A DNA stretch of 64,000 nt from Saccharopolyspora gloriosae (GTDB lineage: Bacteria; Actinomycetota; Actinomycetes; Mycobacteriales; Pseudonocardiaceae): assembly GCF_014203325.1 (NCBI RefSeq), contig NZ_JACHIV010000001.1, forward strand, positions 3,535,501 through 3,599,500. The letters run 5' to 3'. The notes under the pieces were generated by a model. That model searched no databases and was not told the origin of the DNA. It was given only the letters and a program-made list of their open reading frames with translations. This document shows positions 44,660-53,673 of the stretch, in pieces. Within the stretch, counting starts at the first letter, position 1; the number at the start of each line of letters is the position of its first letter. Position numbers and translations under genes: made by a program.

Positions 44660-46162
44660 TCACCCGCCCTTGACGCGCAACTGGGCGTTGGTGTCGAACA
44701 CGGCCTTCTCCACGCCGCTGAGCACCGTCTGGATCTTGAAGCCGGGTTGGTTCTCCAGCTTCCACAACGCGCGGCCTTGCCGTTCCATGCACCAGCCGGT
44801 CGTGACGTCCTGCTCGGGTTCGCCGAGCCCGAGGTCCTCTGCGAGGTCGTCGGCGACCCGGGTGGACTGTCCGAACAGGATTCTCGTGCTGCACAACGCG
44901 AGCAGGTCCTGGGCGATGGCTACTTCCTGCGATCCGGTGTTGCCGACCGACAGGAAGTCCGAAGGCTTGTGCCCCACCAGGATCTGGATCTTCCGCTCGG
45001 TGCGCGACAGGCGCAGGTCCGAGTCGACGGCCTGCACCGCCTTCACACCGAGCCGCATCTGCCGCCAGACCTCGTCGCGCACGACGATGCGGATCTCGCC
45101 GTCCTCTTGCAGATCCGTGATGAGCGACGACCATGAGCCGAGCACGGTCAGCGCCACCGCCACGGCCTGGTCGCCACGGGACCGCAGCTGCGAGAGGTCC
45201 ATCGACTGGATCGGCGCCGCCCAGTCGAGCGCGAAGTTGGTCGGTTCGTCGAACAATCCCGCCAGCGGCCCGGAGATCAGGTTGCCGAGCGCGTCGGTGA
45301 TCGGCCGCAAGGTGTCGAGGAACTGGCGCTCGTCGGCGAACCGCGCCCGGTCGATCAACGCGCGGTCCGGATGCGCCAAGGCGTGGTGGACCGCGGGGAC
45401 GGTGACCTGCCGAAGCCCGGTGTAGCCGTCCTCCGCTCCGACCAAGCGCCGGAGCACGTGCGAGAGCACGGCCTCATCGCTGACCGTGGCGGCGTAGCCC
45501 TGGGCTTCGGCGAGCGCGGTGAGCAGCTTCGTCCACCGCCCGAGGACTCCGTCGAGCTCGTCACGCTGGCGAGCCACCGACCAGGAATCCCACCTGGTGG
45601 TGATCGGCCCGAGGTCCAGGGCGTTGAGCCGCGCCGGCGAGCCACGACCGAGCGCGATCGGCTCGATCCCCAACGCGCGGACCAAGGGGCTGTACTCGCC
45701 CTTCACATCACCGGAGATCAAAGTGCGGGTGCCGAACAGCATCATCCGCAGCAGCAATGCGACCACTGTGGACGATTTGCCGCGACCGGGTTCGCCGAAC
45801 ACCACCAGGTTCGGATTGGTGACCAGTCCGGCGAGAACCCAGTCGATCGGGCTGCAATGGAACGCGCCACCGCTGAGCGTGTCGTAACCGATGCGCGCAC
45901 CCATCGCAGGGTTCTGATTCGCCGCCAGCAACGGGAACAACCCACCGATCTCGTGAGTAGCGGCGAGATAAGTCGCCAACGGCGCTTCAGCCGCTGACCA
46001 GCCGCGTCCGGGCAGCGCCCGGCCCCTGCGAGGTGCGCGGACGCGGTTGACTCGTCCCTCTCGCCGGAGGTTCGCAGTCACGGTCGGACGTGGACGCGGA
46101 GCGCTTGGAGCTCCTCCGAATTGGGTGAGCAGCTGGGCGGCGCTGCGGTCTCGTTCGCGCAT
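44660..46162 (-). CDS. VirB4/TraC-like conjugation ATPase
   Basis: A 500-residue protein starting at ATG 46162. Walker A is GEPGRGKSSTVVALLL, and a Walker B-like segment is RIVVRDEVWRQM, where the usual DE is kept. Further conserved parts are LISGDVKGEYSPL and ILVGHKPSDFLSVGN. The protein lacks the usual VirB4 N-terminal domain; the SCO6880-family protein upstream, which overlaps it by one base, probably supplies it. It energises pilus or pore assembly at the membrane. Confidence 0.9.
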   Translation of the reverse strand: MRERDRSAAQLLTQFGGAPSAPRPRPTVTANLRREGRVNRVRAPRRGRALPGRGWSAAEAPLATYLAATHEIGGLFPLLAANQNPAMGARIGYDTLSGGAFHCSPIDWVLAGLVTNPNLVVFGEPGRGKSSTVVALLLRMMLFGTRTLISGDVKGEYSPLVRALGIEPIALGRGSPARLNALDLGPITTRWDSWSVARQRDELDGVLGRWTKLLTALAEAQGYAATVSDEAVLSHVLRRLVGAEDGYTGLRQVTVPAVHHALAHPDRALIDRARFADERQFLDTLRPITDALGNLISGPLAGLFDEPTNFALDWAAPIQSMDLSQLRSRGDQAVAVALTVLGSWSSLITDLQEDGEIRIVVRDEVWRQMRLGVKAVQAVDSDLRLSRTERKIQILVGHKPSDFLSVGNTGSQEVAIAQDLLALCSTRILFGQSTRVADDLAEDLGLGEPEQDVTTGWCMERQGRALWKLENQPGFKIQTVLSGVEKAVFDTNAQLRVKGG

Positions 46163-47670
46163 CAGAGCAGACCTCCTCGGGAGCGGGGCAATCCGATGCC
46201 CAGCGGCACGCAGGCCGCGACGAAACCGGAATCCTGAGCCAGATCGAGCCGCAGCAGCCGGAACCGACCGGCCGAGTCGTTCTCCAGCCGCGCGGCATGG
46301 TCTTCGACCTGCCACGTCGCGGGAACCGTCACCGCGGCAGCCACCGAGTAACGCACCAAGCTGTGCCCAGCGGCCACGGCCCGCTCCTGAGCCTGGGCGC
46401 CACCGGCCGCACGCTCCTCGACCGCCGATGCGGAAAACCCCTTGTGCGCCTTGAAATCACGCAGCACCCCAGTGCGGAACCGGATGCTCTGCACCTCACG
46501 TCCCGCCCGCCGTGAGTCCAGCACCTCGTAATGGATCGCGACGCAACGCCGCTCGCCCGCGGTGCGCACGGCCAGCAACGGGGAAAGGCTGCCGAACACC
46601 GTGCCCGCATCGGGCATCAGCACCGAGTAGGACACCGTGGAGTAGGCGTCGTGGTCGTATCGGCGCATCGACGGCGACGGCGACGCGACCGGGCCAGCGG
46701 CGGCCTTGGGCAGCCCGCCCTCAGCACCGCCGGTCAGGTGCGCGGCGCGCAGCACCGCGCTGGAATCCGGGTTGAACGAGGTCCGCACCGCCTCCGCCAG
46801 GTCCGAGCCCGAGAGCCAGGTGACCGAGGTCGCGCCCATCGCCTTGAGCGGGTCCTCCAAGCCATCGAGAACTCGGTAGAGCACCCGTGCACGGCCGTGC
46901 ACTCCACCGCCCGCGGCCGCCGCCGGCTTCCGCAGCGCGTCCTCAGTGCCGGAGACCGTGACGAACACTTCGTGCCGGACCCCGGCGTTGCCGATCGTGC
47001 GGTCCAGCTCGTCGGCCACGCGGCGAGCGAGCTCCGGAGCGTCGGCGACCTCGTGCTCGCGGCGCCACACCTCGTGCTCGGTCCCGTCATCGGGCACCGT
47101 GCGCACCAGCAGCGACAGCCGGTCGACGACATCGCGGTGCCCGATGGACAGCAGCAGGTTCCCCAGCCGGGCTGCGAGGCGCTCGCACTGCTCCGCCGAG
47201 AGCAGCCCGACGCCGGAGTGCGTCAGCCGCGCCGACGCTCCCCACCGGCCGTCGCCGGTGTCGTGGATGAGGCACACCCGGCCCTGGTCGCGCAGCGGCG
47301 GCCCGTCCGGCAGCTCGACCCGCTGCAACACACCGGGCAGATCCGGCTCGTCCGGATCGACCGGGTGGCCCGCTGCCGCGGCCGACTGCCACCGCGACCA
47401 GCCGGTGGCCACGCCGAGCTGGTGCAGCAGCAGGTGCCCCAGCCAGCGCAGCGCCGGACGCCCCCGAACCGGCACCACCACCAGAACCGCGACGCCTCCG
47501 CACCCGGCGAAGAGCATCAACGCATCCAGGAAGCGACCCGCTGAAACCGCCCACAGCACGGGCGCGGACAAGACCAGGCAGGTCACCGCCTGCACCGGGG
47601 TGAGGCCCATGATCCAGCCGGCGCGTTCGCGGCGCGCCAGTCCTCGGTAGATCCGCACGTTGCCGCTCAT
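46162..47670 (-). CDS. SCO6880-family T4SS protein (VirB3/VirB4-N like)
   Basis: A 502-residue protein starting at ATG 47670. The N-terminus MSGNVRIYRGLARRERAGWIMGLT and two membrane segments (TCLVLSAPVLWAVSAG, FLDALMLFAGCGGVAVLVVV) match the SCO6880 family of actinobacterial elements, which is thought to combine VirB3-like membrane and VirB4 N-terminal features. No Walker motif is present. It is contiguous with VirB4-like and VirB6-like genes. Confidence 0.85.
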   Translation of the reverse strand: MSGNVRIYRGLARRERAGWIMGLTPVQAVTCLVLSAPVLWAVSAGRFLDALMLFAGCGGVAVLVVVPVRGRPALRWLGHLLLHQLGVATGWSRWQSAAAAGHPVDPDEPDLPGVLQRVELPDGPPLRDQGRVCLIHDTGDGRWGASARLTHSGVGLLSAEQCERLAARLGNLLLSIGHRDVVDRLSLLVRTVPDDGTEHEVWRREHEVADAPELARRVADELDRTIGNAGVRHEVFVTVSGTEDALRKPAAAAGGGVHGRARVLYRVLDGLEDPLKAMGATSVTWLSGSDLAEAVRTSFNPDSSAVLRAAHLTGGAEGGLPKAAAGPVASPSPSMRRYDHDAYSTVSYSVLMPDAGTVFGSLSPLLAVRTAGERRCVAIHYEVLDSRRAGREVQSIRFRTGVLRDFKAHKGFSASAVEERAAGGAQAQERAVAAGHSLVRYSVAAAVTVPATWQVEDHAARLENDSAGRFRLLRLDLAQDSGFVAACVPLGIGLPRSRGGLL

Positions 47671-49019
47671 CAGGCAATCACCCCTGGTTCCACGTCTCCA
47701 CCTGCGGTGCTGCCACCGCCATTGCTGTTCGGACCGTCGCCATCGGGCGGTTCCCAGTCGGAGCCGGTGGCGGGAGGCTCTGGTGACGGCGGGTCCTCCT
47801 CGTCACCGGCTCCGGTGAACTGGGGACCGATCCCGTCGTTGCTCGTGATCGACCCGCGGTTGGCGGCAGGGGGCTGAGCCGAGTCGGAATCGGCGTCGGC
47901 TCGCGGTTCGTCCGGTGCGTCCGACCGTTCCGCGTCCGGATCGAGCGGCTGATCCGCCGAACCGGTTGCTCCGCCAGTGCTGCCGATACCGTGGGCGTTC
48001 ATCGCGCCGTCGCTGAAGTCCGACCAGGCCGCGTCAAACCGCCCGGCAGACGCGTCTTCCTGCGCCGAGCCACCCGAACCACCGTCACCGAACCCGGCCA
48101 TGGCGGTGGCGGCTTTTGTGACCGGGCTGTTCATGCCGTAGGAATCGATGCCCGTTGACGACGACAACGCGTCCCGGAACACGCCGCCTGCATCGGTGTT
48201 CGGGTCGACGAACGCGAACAACCGGAACAGCACCAGCGGGCTGAACACGCTCAGCACCAGCACGCCGATCCCCGCGAGCAGCGCGGACAAACCCTCCGCA
48301 CCTGCGACCAGCCCGATGCCCAACACCAGCGCGAGCGCGAGCACCGGTTTCATCGCGATGCACGACAGCAGCCACCGGACCGTCGTCCAGAACCAGCGCT
48401 TGGTGACGTTGGCCAGCAGTCCGGCCGCGGTGATCGGGATGGTCGCGACCAACAGGTAGATCGCCGCTTCGCGGAACAACATCTCCAGCAGGTAGCCGAC
48501 CGCTGCGGGCAGAACCCCGATCACCGCGCACAGCCCGAGCACGACAGCCTTGATGCCTTCGCCCGTGCCACCGGCGAACTGGGTGCGCTCCAGAGCTTCT
48601 TGGAAGTTCGCCGCCTGCAAACCTGCTTGCAGGATGCCTTGGGTGAGCCCGTCGGCGGCGGCGAGGAACGTGCCGACCATGCCGACGGTGACCGCCAACG
48701 CCACGCCGTACTGCAACGGGCCGGTGGTCAACCGCACGATCCCGCGTCCGCCGCGCAGCGAAGTCATGGTGAGCTGCCAGAAGAACAACCCCAGCGCGAG
48801 CACCCCGGAGATCCACAACATCATCGGCCACAGCACCCCGACCGGACCGTCGTGCGGATTCACCTCGAATACGGAGAAGCGGTCGGCGAGCGCGAACGCC
48901 TCCCGCAGCAGGTCGAGGCTGCCGTCCCATAACGCCCGCATCGCGGACTCGAAAGCGGACGCCGCGAGCTCGGCGATCTCCGACCCGAGGGAGTCACCGA
49001 TGTCGTCGAACGGCCACAT
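47670..49019 (-). CDS. VirB6/TrbL-like polytopic membrane protein
   Basis: A 449-residue protein starting at ATG 49019. At least six hydrophobic segments occur between residues 60 and 300 (for example MMLWISGVLALGLFFWQL and ALVLGIGLVAGAEGLSALLAGIGVLVL). The last 150 residues are a Gly/Ser/Asp/Pro-rich tail. It forms the inner-membrane channel part of type IV secretion systems. Start and stop touch the neighbouring genes. Confidence 0.87.
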   Translation of the reverse strand: MWPFDDIGDSLGSEIAELAASAFESAMRALWDGSLDLLREAFALADRFSVFEVNPHDGPVGVLWPMMLWISGVLALGLFFWQLTMTSLRGGRGIVRLTTGPLQYGVALAVTVGMVGTFLAAADGLTQGILQAGLQAANFQEALERTQFAGGTGEGIKAVVLGLCAVIGVLPAAVGYLLEMLFREAAIYLLVATIPITAAGLLANVTKRWFWTTVRWLLSCIAMKPVLALALVLGIGLVAGAEGLSALLAGIGVLVLSVFSPLVLFRLFAFVDPNTDAGGVFRDALSSSTGIDSYGMNSPVTKAATAMAGFGDGGSGGSAQEDASAGRFDAAWSDFSDGAMNAHGIGSTGGATGSADQPLDPDAERSDAPDEPRADADSDSAQPPAANRGSITSNDGIGPQFTGAGDEEDPPSPEPPATGSDWEPPDGDGPNSNGGGSTAGGDVEPGVIA

Positions 49020-49834
49020 CAGCCCTCCCGCAGTTCTCGGTAGCCGACCGACACCGCGTCCTCGCTGCCCGGCCACGCGCTCGGCGCCGGCGCGGCCAGC
49101 GGCATCGCTGCGATCCGCCAGCGGTGTCCGTTCCAGCGCAGCGCCTGGCAGTCGCCGATCCCCGCGGTGACGGTCTGACCGCGGTGGTCCACGGAGAACT
49201 GGCCGAGCACGCACGCGACTACGAGCCGGCCGCCTTCGGCAATGCCTTTGATCTGCCCGTGCGTGGGTTGGAAGTCGGCGAGCATCCCGGGAACCGGGCC
49301 GGTCGGTGGCATGCCCGCCGAGGTCCGCAGCGACCGCAGCAGCGAGTGCAGACCGGTCTCGGTAGCGCCCGGTGCTCCCGGTTCGGAGAGCTCGGTGAAT
49401 CCGCGGGCGTAGAGATCCGGATCGGCACCGCGCAGCGCGGCCTCGTCCAACGCGGCGAGCTGGGCGAGGGCGCCGCGCGCGGTTCCCGGAACACCGCCGG
49501 GGATCCAGCCGCCCCGCACCGGACGGGTCGGCGGAAGGGTGATCGGAGGTCCGGCCGAACCGGTGCTCAAGGGTTGCGGTCGTACGGCTTGCGGCGGCAG
49601 CACTGGCATCGGCCGAGTCACCAGCTCCAGGACACCGGGCTCGATGCTCCCAAGGTCGGCCGATGGCGCGGCGACCGGCTCGCGGGATTCCGTCGTGTTC
49701 GGGTCGGAGGTGGTCGCGCGGGCCACGATCAGCGCCACGAGCATGACCACCAGGGCCAGCGTTCCGAGCACCACGGCGACGAGCCCGACCCCGGCTCTGC
49801 GCCGTTCCCGCGCTTCGCTGCGCGGGGCGCTCAT
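49019..49834 (-). CDS. Membrane-anchored T4SS accessory protein
   Basis: A 271-residue protein starting at ATG 49834. One N-terminal anchor (GVGLVAVVLGTLALVVMLVALIVA) is followed by a Pro-rich linker and an external domain ending with VACVLGQFSVDHRGQTVTAGIGDCQALRWNGHRWRIA. The topology and the C-terminal beta-rich NTF2-like pattern resemble VirB8/TcpC-type components, but the match is not decisive. It overlaps both neighbours. Confidence 0.7.
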   Translation of the reverse strand: MSAPRSEARERRRAGVGLVAVVLGTLALVVMLVALIVARATTSDPNTTESREPVAAPSADLGSIEPGVLELVTRPMPVLPPQAVRPQPLSTGSAGPPITLPPTRPVRGGWIPGGVPGTARGALAQLAALDEAALRGADPDLYARGFTELSEPGAPGATETGLHSLLRSLRTSAGMPPTGPVPGMLADFQPTHGQIKGIAEGGRLVVACVLGQFSVDHRGQTVTAGIGDCQALRWNGHRWRIAAMPLAAPAPSAWPGSEDAVSVGYRELREG

Positions 49835-50133
49835 GCCCCACCTCCGGCGAAGTGGTTGATCAGCGGGTACCCCACCGCGTACAGCAGGCCGCCTGCGACG
49901 CCGCAGAGCATCATGACGACGCCGACCTTGCCCGCGCGGTGGTGATCCACCCACCGGCCGCCCGCCCACACCGCCAGGCCCGCGAAGAACCCGATGAGCA
50001 GGGCAATCTGCGCGCCCCACTTGAACACCCCCGCGACCTCGGTGATCTTGTCCGCACCCGGCGGCGGCGCGGGTGCCGGGTTCGGAAGCTGCGACAGGAC
50101 GGGGACCACGGCATCGAATCCGATGTGGAGCAT
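49831..50133 (-). CDS. Small two-TM pilin-like protein (VirB2/TrbC type)
   Basis: A 100-residue protein starting at ATG 50133. It has an extracytoplasmic Pro-rich stretch and two hydrophobic helices (QIALLIGFFAGLAVWAGG and VGVVMMLCGVAGGLLYAVGYPLI). This is the size and topology of VirB2/TrbC pilins. It is placed before the membrane components of the operon, as expected. Assignment is by topology and position only. Confidence 0.75.
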   Translation of the reverse strand: MLHIGFDAVVPVLSQLPNPAPAPPPGADKITEVAGVFKWGAQIALLIGFFAGLAVWAGGRWVDHHRAGKVGVVMMLCGVAGGLLYAVGYPLINHFAGGGA

Positions 50134-51278
50134 CAGTGGATCACCTTTCGGGAGAAGGATTTCCCAGCCGCGTGAGCCGGGCCGGGGAGCAGGCGCAGGT
50201 GCTGCAGCAGCGGAATCGCCGCGTCGCGCAACCGCGCAGGAGTGACTTCGGCGGTGATCCCGCCGAGCGCTACGGACGAGTCGTGCGGCAGGAACACCGC
50301 GTTCTCCAGTAACACCGAGGTGCGTCGCCCCGCCGCGCCCGCGACTCCGGCAGGCCACTTCCGCGTACCCAGCACGACCAGCTGCGCCGGAGGGACGATC
50401 GTCCCGGTCTGGTTCCAGGCATCCAGCCGAGCCAGCACCTGCTCGGCGTGCAACAACGACGGCCTGCTCGCCCGGCACACCAACAACGGTCTCGGCACCG
50501 GCTCCCCCACTCGAAGCCACGCCCCCGCACCAGCCAGCGGATGCGCCGCCACCCGCCACGGGTCGTGTCCGATGTCGACGATCGTCGCCTGCACCGACCG
50601 AGCAGCCGCAGCGAAGAACCGCGGCGGCGGCACCATCCCCGGCGTCACGATCGGCAACGACGTCTCGACCCGCGCCAGCACCGCATGCGCCCGCCACGAA
50701 GCCCGGATCCGCACGGCAGGGTGCGGGCCGTCGAACACCGGCCCGTCTGCGCGGGCAGCCGCAGCCAACCCCGAACGCGCCGGATCCGCGGTGTCCACCA
50801 ACAAGACCCGCCGCCCCGCCAGCTGCAATGCATCAGCGAGCACGGCCGCCACCACTGACGCGCCAGCTCCCGCTGATGCCGCCAGCACCGGAACCACCGA
50901 ACCGAAACCCGACCAGTCCGCGCCACCGAGCGATCCCGGCGGAAGCCCCTGCCGTTGGACCACTGCCGCTGCCTGCCCGGTCGCGGCAGCCGTGCGGAAC
51001 GCGACATCTTCATCATCCGGCTCGTTCGCCCCCGACTCGGCTGCCGCCGCAAGCCGACCGGCTTCGACGGCACCTGCGACATCCGGCGTAGGCAGGTCAC
51101 CGCGCATCGCGGCGGCGGCACCAGCCAGTCGCTGGTCACGGGCGATCAGGCCAACTTCCGCACCGGCTGCCTTCCGGAGCGCTGCGGCGCACGGCTGTCG
51201 TGTTCCCGACGAGGCTCGGCCGCGTGGTGGCGCTGCGGGAGCGGACGGAGTGTCCGGCTGCTGCTGAAATGAGGGCAT
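50133..51278 (-). CDS. MinD/ParA-like ATPase with altered P-loop
   Basis: A 381-residue protein starting at ATG 51278. After a low-complexity N-terminus, residues 130-200 have a ParA/MinD fold: VVPVLAASAGAGASVVAAVLADALQLAGRRVLLVDTADP. The P-loop reads SAGAGASV where KGGxGKT is expected; the catalytic Lys is missing, so ATP use is uncertain. Later segments (ATIVDIGHDPWRVAAHP) fit the fold. First gene of the conjugation operon; such proteins are usual in actinobacterial T4SS loci. Confidence 0.8.
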   Translation of the reverse strand: MPSFQQQPDTPSAPAAPPRGRASSGTRQPCAAALRKAAGAEVGLIARDQRLAGAAAAMRGDLPTPDVAGAVEAGRLAAAAESGANEPDDEDVAFRTAAATGQAAAVVQRQGLPPGSLGGADWSGFGSVVPVLAASAGAGASVVAAVLADALQLAGRRVLLVDTADPARSGLAAAARADGPVFDGPHPAVRIRASWRAHAVLARVETSLPIVTPGMVPPPRFFAAAARSVQATIVDIGHDPWRVAAHPLAGAGAWLRVGEPVPRPLLVCRASRPSLLHAEQVLARLDAWNQTGTIVPPAQLVVLGTRKWPAGVAGAAGRRTSVLLENAVFLPHDSSVALGGITAEVTPARLRDAAIPLLQHLRLLPGPAHAAGKSFSRKVIH

Positions 51279-51800
51279 CACGATTTCTCCGACATTCGTT
51301 TGACGTGTGAACTGCGAAAACCTGGACGGATCAGGACATGCGGGTTCGGCGCCCGAAGACCGTGCGGCTCGGGTCGGTGCTTTCGGTTCAGCCGTCCTGA
51401 CGGCGCGCGGCATCGCGCCGCGCCGAGAGGTGCTGCGGGTCGATGAAGTTCGAGATCGCCACCGGGCTGTTCGGCCTCGGTGACCGAGACGGTGATGCCC
51501 GTTCAGGGCCAGGGACTCAGCAGTCCCACCGACTCATGCATCGGCGGAGGCGTTCGTGGATCACTGCGCTCCGGTGGTCGTCGCGTCCCACGAACCCAGT
51601 GGCGTCCCGGCCGGACGTCGTGATGCCCGGTGTGGTGACCGAACGGTGAGCATCGCGCCTACCGGTGGATCTTCTCCACTGATTTCCGCTATAGTGGAAC
51701 GGACGATGCCAACGTAACCCGGCCAACCGGGAGCGTCAACTGTAGTGGTTTCTTGATGTTGTGATTCCGCTATAGTGGACCCAGGGAGTGGGTGGTCGAC
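51279..51800 (+). promoter_or_regulatory. Divergent intergenic region with two copies of a palindrome
   Basis: A 14-bp element TCCGCTATAGTGGA occurs at 51685-51698 and 51766-51779, 81 bp apart; it is a palindrome with one mismatched pair. A half-site, CTGTAGTGG, lies between. TATAGT within each copy could be a -10 box, so a bound regulator would block RNA polymerase. The EspR-like gene starts 21 bp after the second copy, which suggests autoregulation. The rest of the region has no supported gene. Confidence 0.6.
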
Positions 51801-52223
51801 ATGCCCGACAAGACCGACATGAGCTTCGCCGCACGCCTGCGCAGGCTGTTCGACAGCGTCACGAAGGAAGGCGGCGAGAAGTACACCGCGACCGAGGTGG
51901 CCGCCGAGATCACCGCCCGCGGCAAGGTCAAGGTGTCCAAGACCTACCTCTACGACCTGCTCAACGGGCAGAAGACCTCACCGAGCTGGCAACTCGTGCA
52001 AGCCCTAGCGGACTTCTTCGAAGTCCAGCTCGACTACTTCTCCGACAGCGACCGCGCCCACGACCTCAACCGCCAGTACGAGGCGCTGGCAGTGCTCGGC
52101 GAAGCCGGCGCCCAACGCATCGCCGCCCGCGCCAGCGAACTCTCCCCCGACGCCCTCGAAAGCGTCATGCGCTTCATCGAATTCCAAGCCGACCAGAGCA
52201 GGAAACAACACCCGGAAGGGTGA
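51801..52223 (+). CDS. XRE-family regulator, EspR-like
   Basis: About 140 residues; ATG 51801, or GTG 51792 three codons earlier. The opening SFAARLRRLFDSVTKEGGEKYTATEVAAEI and VSKTYLYDLLNGQKTSPSWQLVQALADFFEV are a helix-turn-helix like that of EspR, the nucleoid-type regulator of ESX-1. The C-terminus is a helical dimerisation region. It probably binds the repeated palindrome just upstream. It is followed, beyond the hydrolase gene, by an ImmA/IrrE peptidase, a frequent partner of XRE repressors. Confidence 0.87.
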   Translation: MPDKTDMSFAARLRRLFDSVTKEGGEKYTATEVAAEITARGKVKVSKTYLYDLLNGQKTSPSWQLVQALADFFEVQLDYFSDSDRAHDLNRQYEALAVLGEAGAQRIAARASELSPDALESVMRFIEFQADQSRKQHPEG

Positions 52224-52303
52224 GCACACCTCATTGGCATCACCAGGACGAGCGGGAGACGGTAAGCAGCGGAACAGGACTTGACCGTAAAGCGGGGTGC
52301 CGG

Positions 52304-53128
52304 TTGCACACGGATGGCTTCGTCGAGATCGACGGCGGCAAGCTGTACTACGAGCTCCGCGGTCAAGGACCGCCGGTCCTGCTCATTCAGGGTGGGCTCA
52401 GCGAAGCCGGCGCCACCACGCAGCTCGCCGACCGCTTGGTCGCCGCAGGGCAGCAGGTGATCACCTACGACCGGCGCGGTCTCTCCCGCAGCCCGGTCGC
52501 CAGCACTGAACCGTCGGTGAGAATGCAGCTGCACGCCCGCGACGCCGCCACCCTGCTCGCCGCAGTCGCGGACCGACCGGCCCGGATCGTCGGCCCGAGC
52601 ATCGGCGCCGTGATCGGACTCCACCTCACCGTCGACTTCCCCGAACAGGTCGCGCTCCTGGTCTCCCACGAGCCGCCGATGTCATGCCTGGTTCGCGATC
52701 CCGAACAGGAAGCCGGACTCGACGCCGTCACCGACATCGCATCGCGCGGCGATGTCCTCGCCGCGATCCAACATTTCGTCGCCCTAGGCGGAGAACGCAA
52801 CGACGAACCCGAGCAAGATGCGAGCTCACCCGAGCCGGTCGGGGACCTACGCGCCAACCTGCGCCGCTTCTTCGACCACGACTTCCCCGCCGTGCGGGCT
52901 GCGGAACTCACCCCTGACGACCTGATTGCCGCAGCATCCCGAACCCGAATCGTCCCGACCGGCGGCGAACGCTCGCGAGGACAGTGGGAGCACCGCTGCG
53001 CTCAACGACTCGCGGCACTACTCGACCGGCCCCTCGTTGAACTTCCGGGCGGGCACAACGGGTTCGTCAGCCATCCCAGCGGCAACGCGACGGCACTGCT
53101 GGACCTGTTCGGCGAGGCCGCTCAATGA
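52304..53128 (+). CDS. Alpha/beta hydrolase
   Basis: About 274 residues with an alpha/beta-hydrolase fold: GPPVLLIQGGL (oxyanion hole), VITYDRRGLSRS, the nucleophile elbow GPSIGAVIGLHL (Ser at the centre) and the catalytic His in LPGGHNGFVSHP. No ATG lies in a sensible place; TTG 52304 (after GGGGTG) is the most likely start, 80 bp after the regulator. It overlaps the next gene by ATGA. The substrate is unknown. Being inside a regulator-protease cassette, it may be cargo. Confidence 0.82.
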   Translation: MHTDGFVEIDGGKLYYELRGQGPPVLLIQGGLSEAGATTQLADRLVAAGQQVITYDRRGLSRSPVASTEPSVRMQLHARDAATLLAAVADRPARIVGPSIGAVIGLHLTVDFPEQVALLVSHEPPMSCLVRDPEQEAGLDAVTDIASRGDVLAAIQHFVALGGERNDEPEQDASSPEPVGDLRANLRRFFDHDFPAVRAAELTPDDLIAAASRTRIVPTGGERSRGQWEHRCAQRLAALLDRPLVELPGGHNGFVSHPSGNATALLDLFGEAAQ

Positions 53129-53673
53129 GGCGCCGCCGCGGGCTCAGTGCCTGGCGCAGCGAGCTCGAACTACGGCGCTCGGTCCGGGATCTGCTCCGTG
53201 AACTGGACCTGCACCCACCGCTGGACGTAACGCAGCTTTGCGAAGAACTCGGACAGCGCCGCAACCGGCCGATCCGGCTCGTGCCGTGGCCGCTTCCCGC
53301 GCCCGGTGCGTTCGGACTGTGGATCGCCACCGCGGACACGGACTGGATCCTCTACCAGCGCGACACCACGACGGGGCACCAGGAACACATCATCTTGCAC
53401 GAGGTCGGCCACCTCATCAGCGGTCACGCTTCCAACGAGGCCGACGACGACATCTGGACCCAACTCTTCCCCGACATCCCGCCCGAAATCGTGCGCCGCG
53501 CACTGCGCCGCGACGGATACGCCCCCGCCGCCGAACACGAAGCCGAGATGGTCGCCACCGTCATCAAAGAATGGGCCGAACTCCTGCACCGGCTGGAAGC
53601 ACCACCGGACCGCACCAGCGACGCCTCCACTCGGATCGGCCGCGCCTTCGACGACCACCAGGGCTGGCTCTGA
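53125..53673 (+). CDS. ImmA/IrrE-family metallopeptidase
   Basis: A 182-residue protein with the zinc motif HIILHEVGHLISGH (HExxH with a third His) and a downstream Glu in EHEAEMVATVI. ImmA/IrrE proteases cleave or inactivate XRE repressors, switching on mobile elements after DNA damage. An EspR-like XRE gene lies 0.9 kb upstream, so this is its probable target. ATG 53125 overlaps the hydrolase stop. Confidence 0.92.
   Translation: MRRRRGLSAWRSELELRRSVRDLLRELDLHPPLDVTQLCEELGQRRNRPIRLVPWPLPAPGAFGLWIATADTDWILYQRDTTTGHQEHIILHEVGHLISGHASNEADDDIWTQLFPDIPPEIVRRALRRDGYAPAAEHEAEMVATVIKEWAELLHRLEAPPDRTSDASTRIGRAFDDHQGWL

Noticed and set aside
40807..45136. Long plus-strand open frames antisense to the T4SS genes (about 430 codons each)
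   Set aside because: Their translations are Arg/Gly/His-rich mirror products of high-GC genes with clear families on the minus strand, and they lack ribosome sites.
51443..51649. 68-codon open frame in the divergent intergenic region
   Set aside because: No ribosome site, no recognisable pattern and Arg-rich; more likely regulatory DNA.
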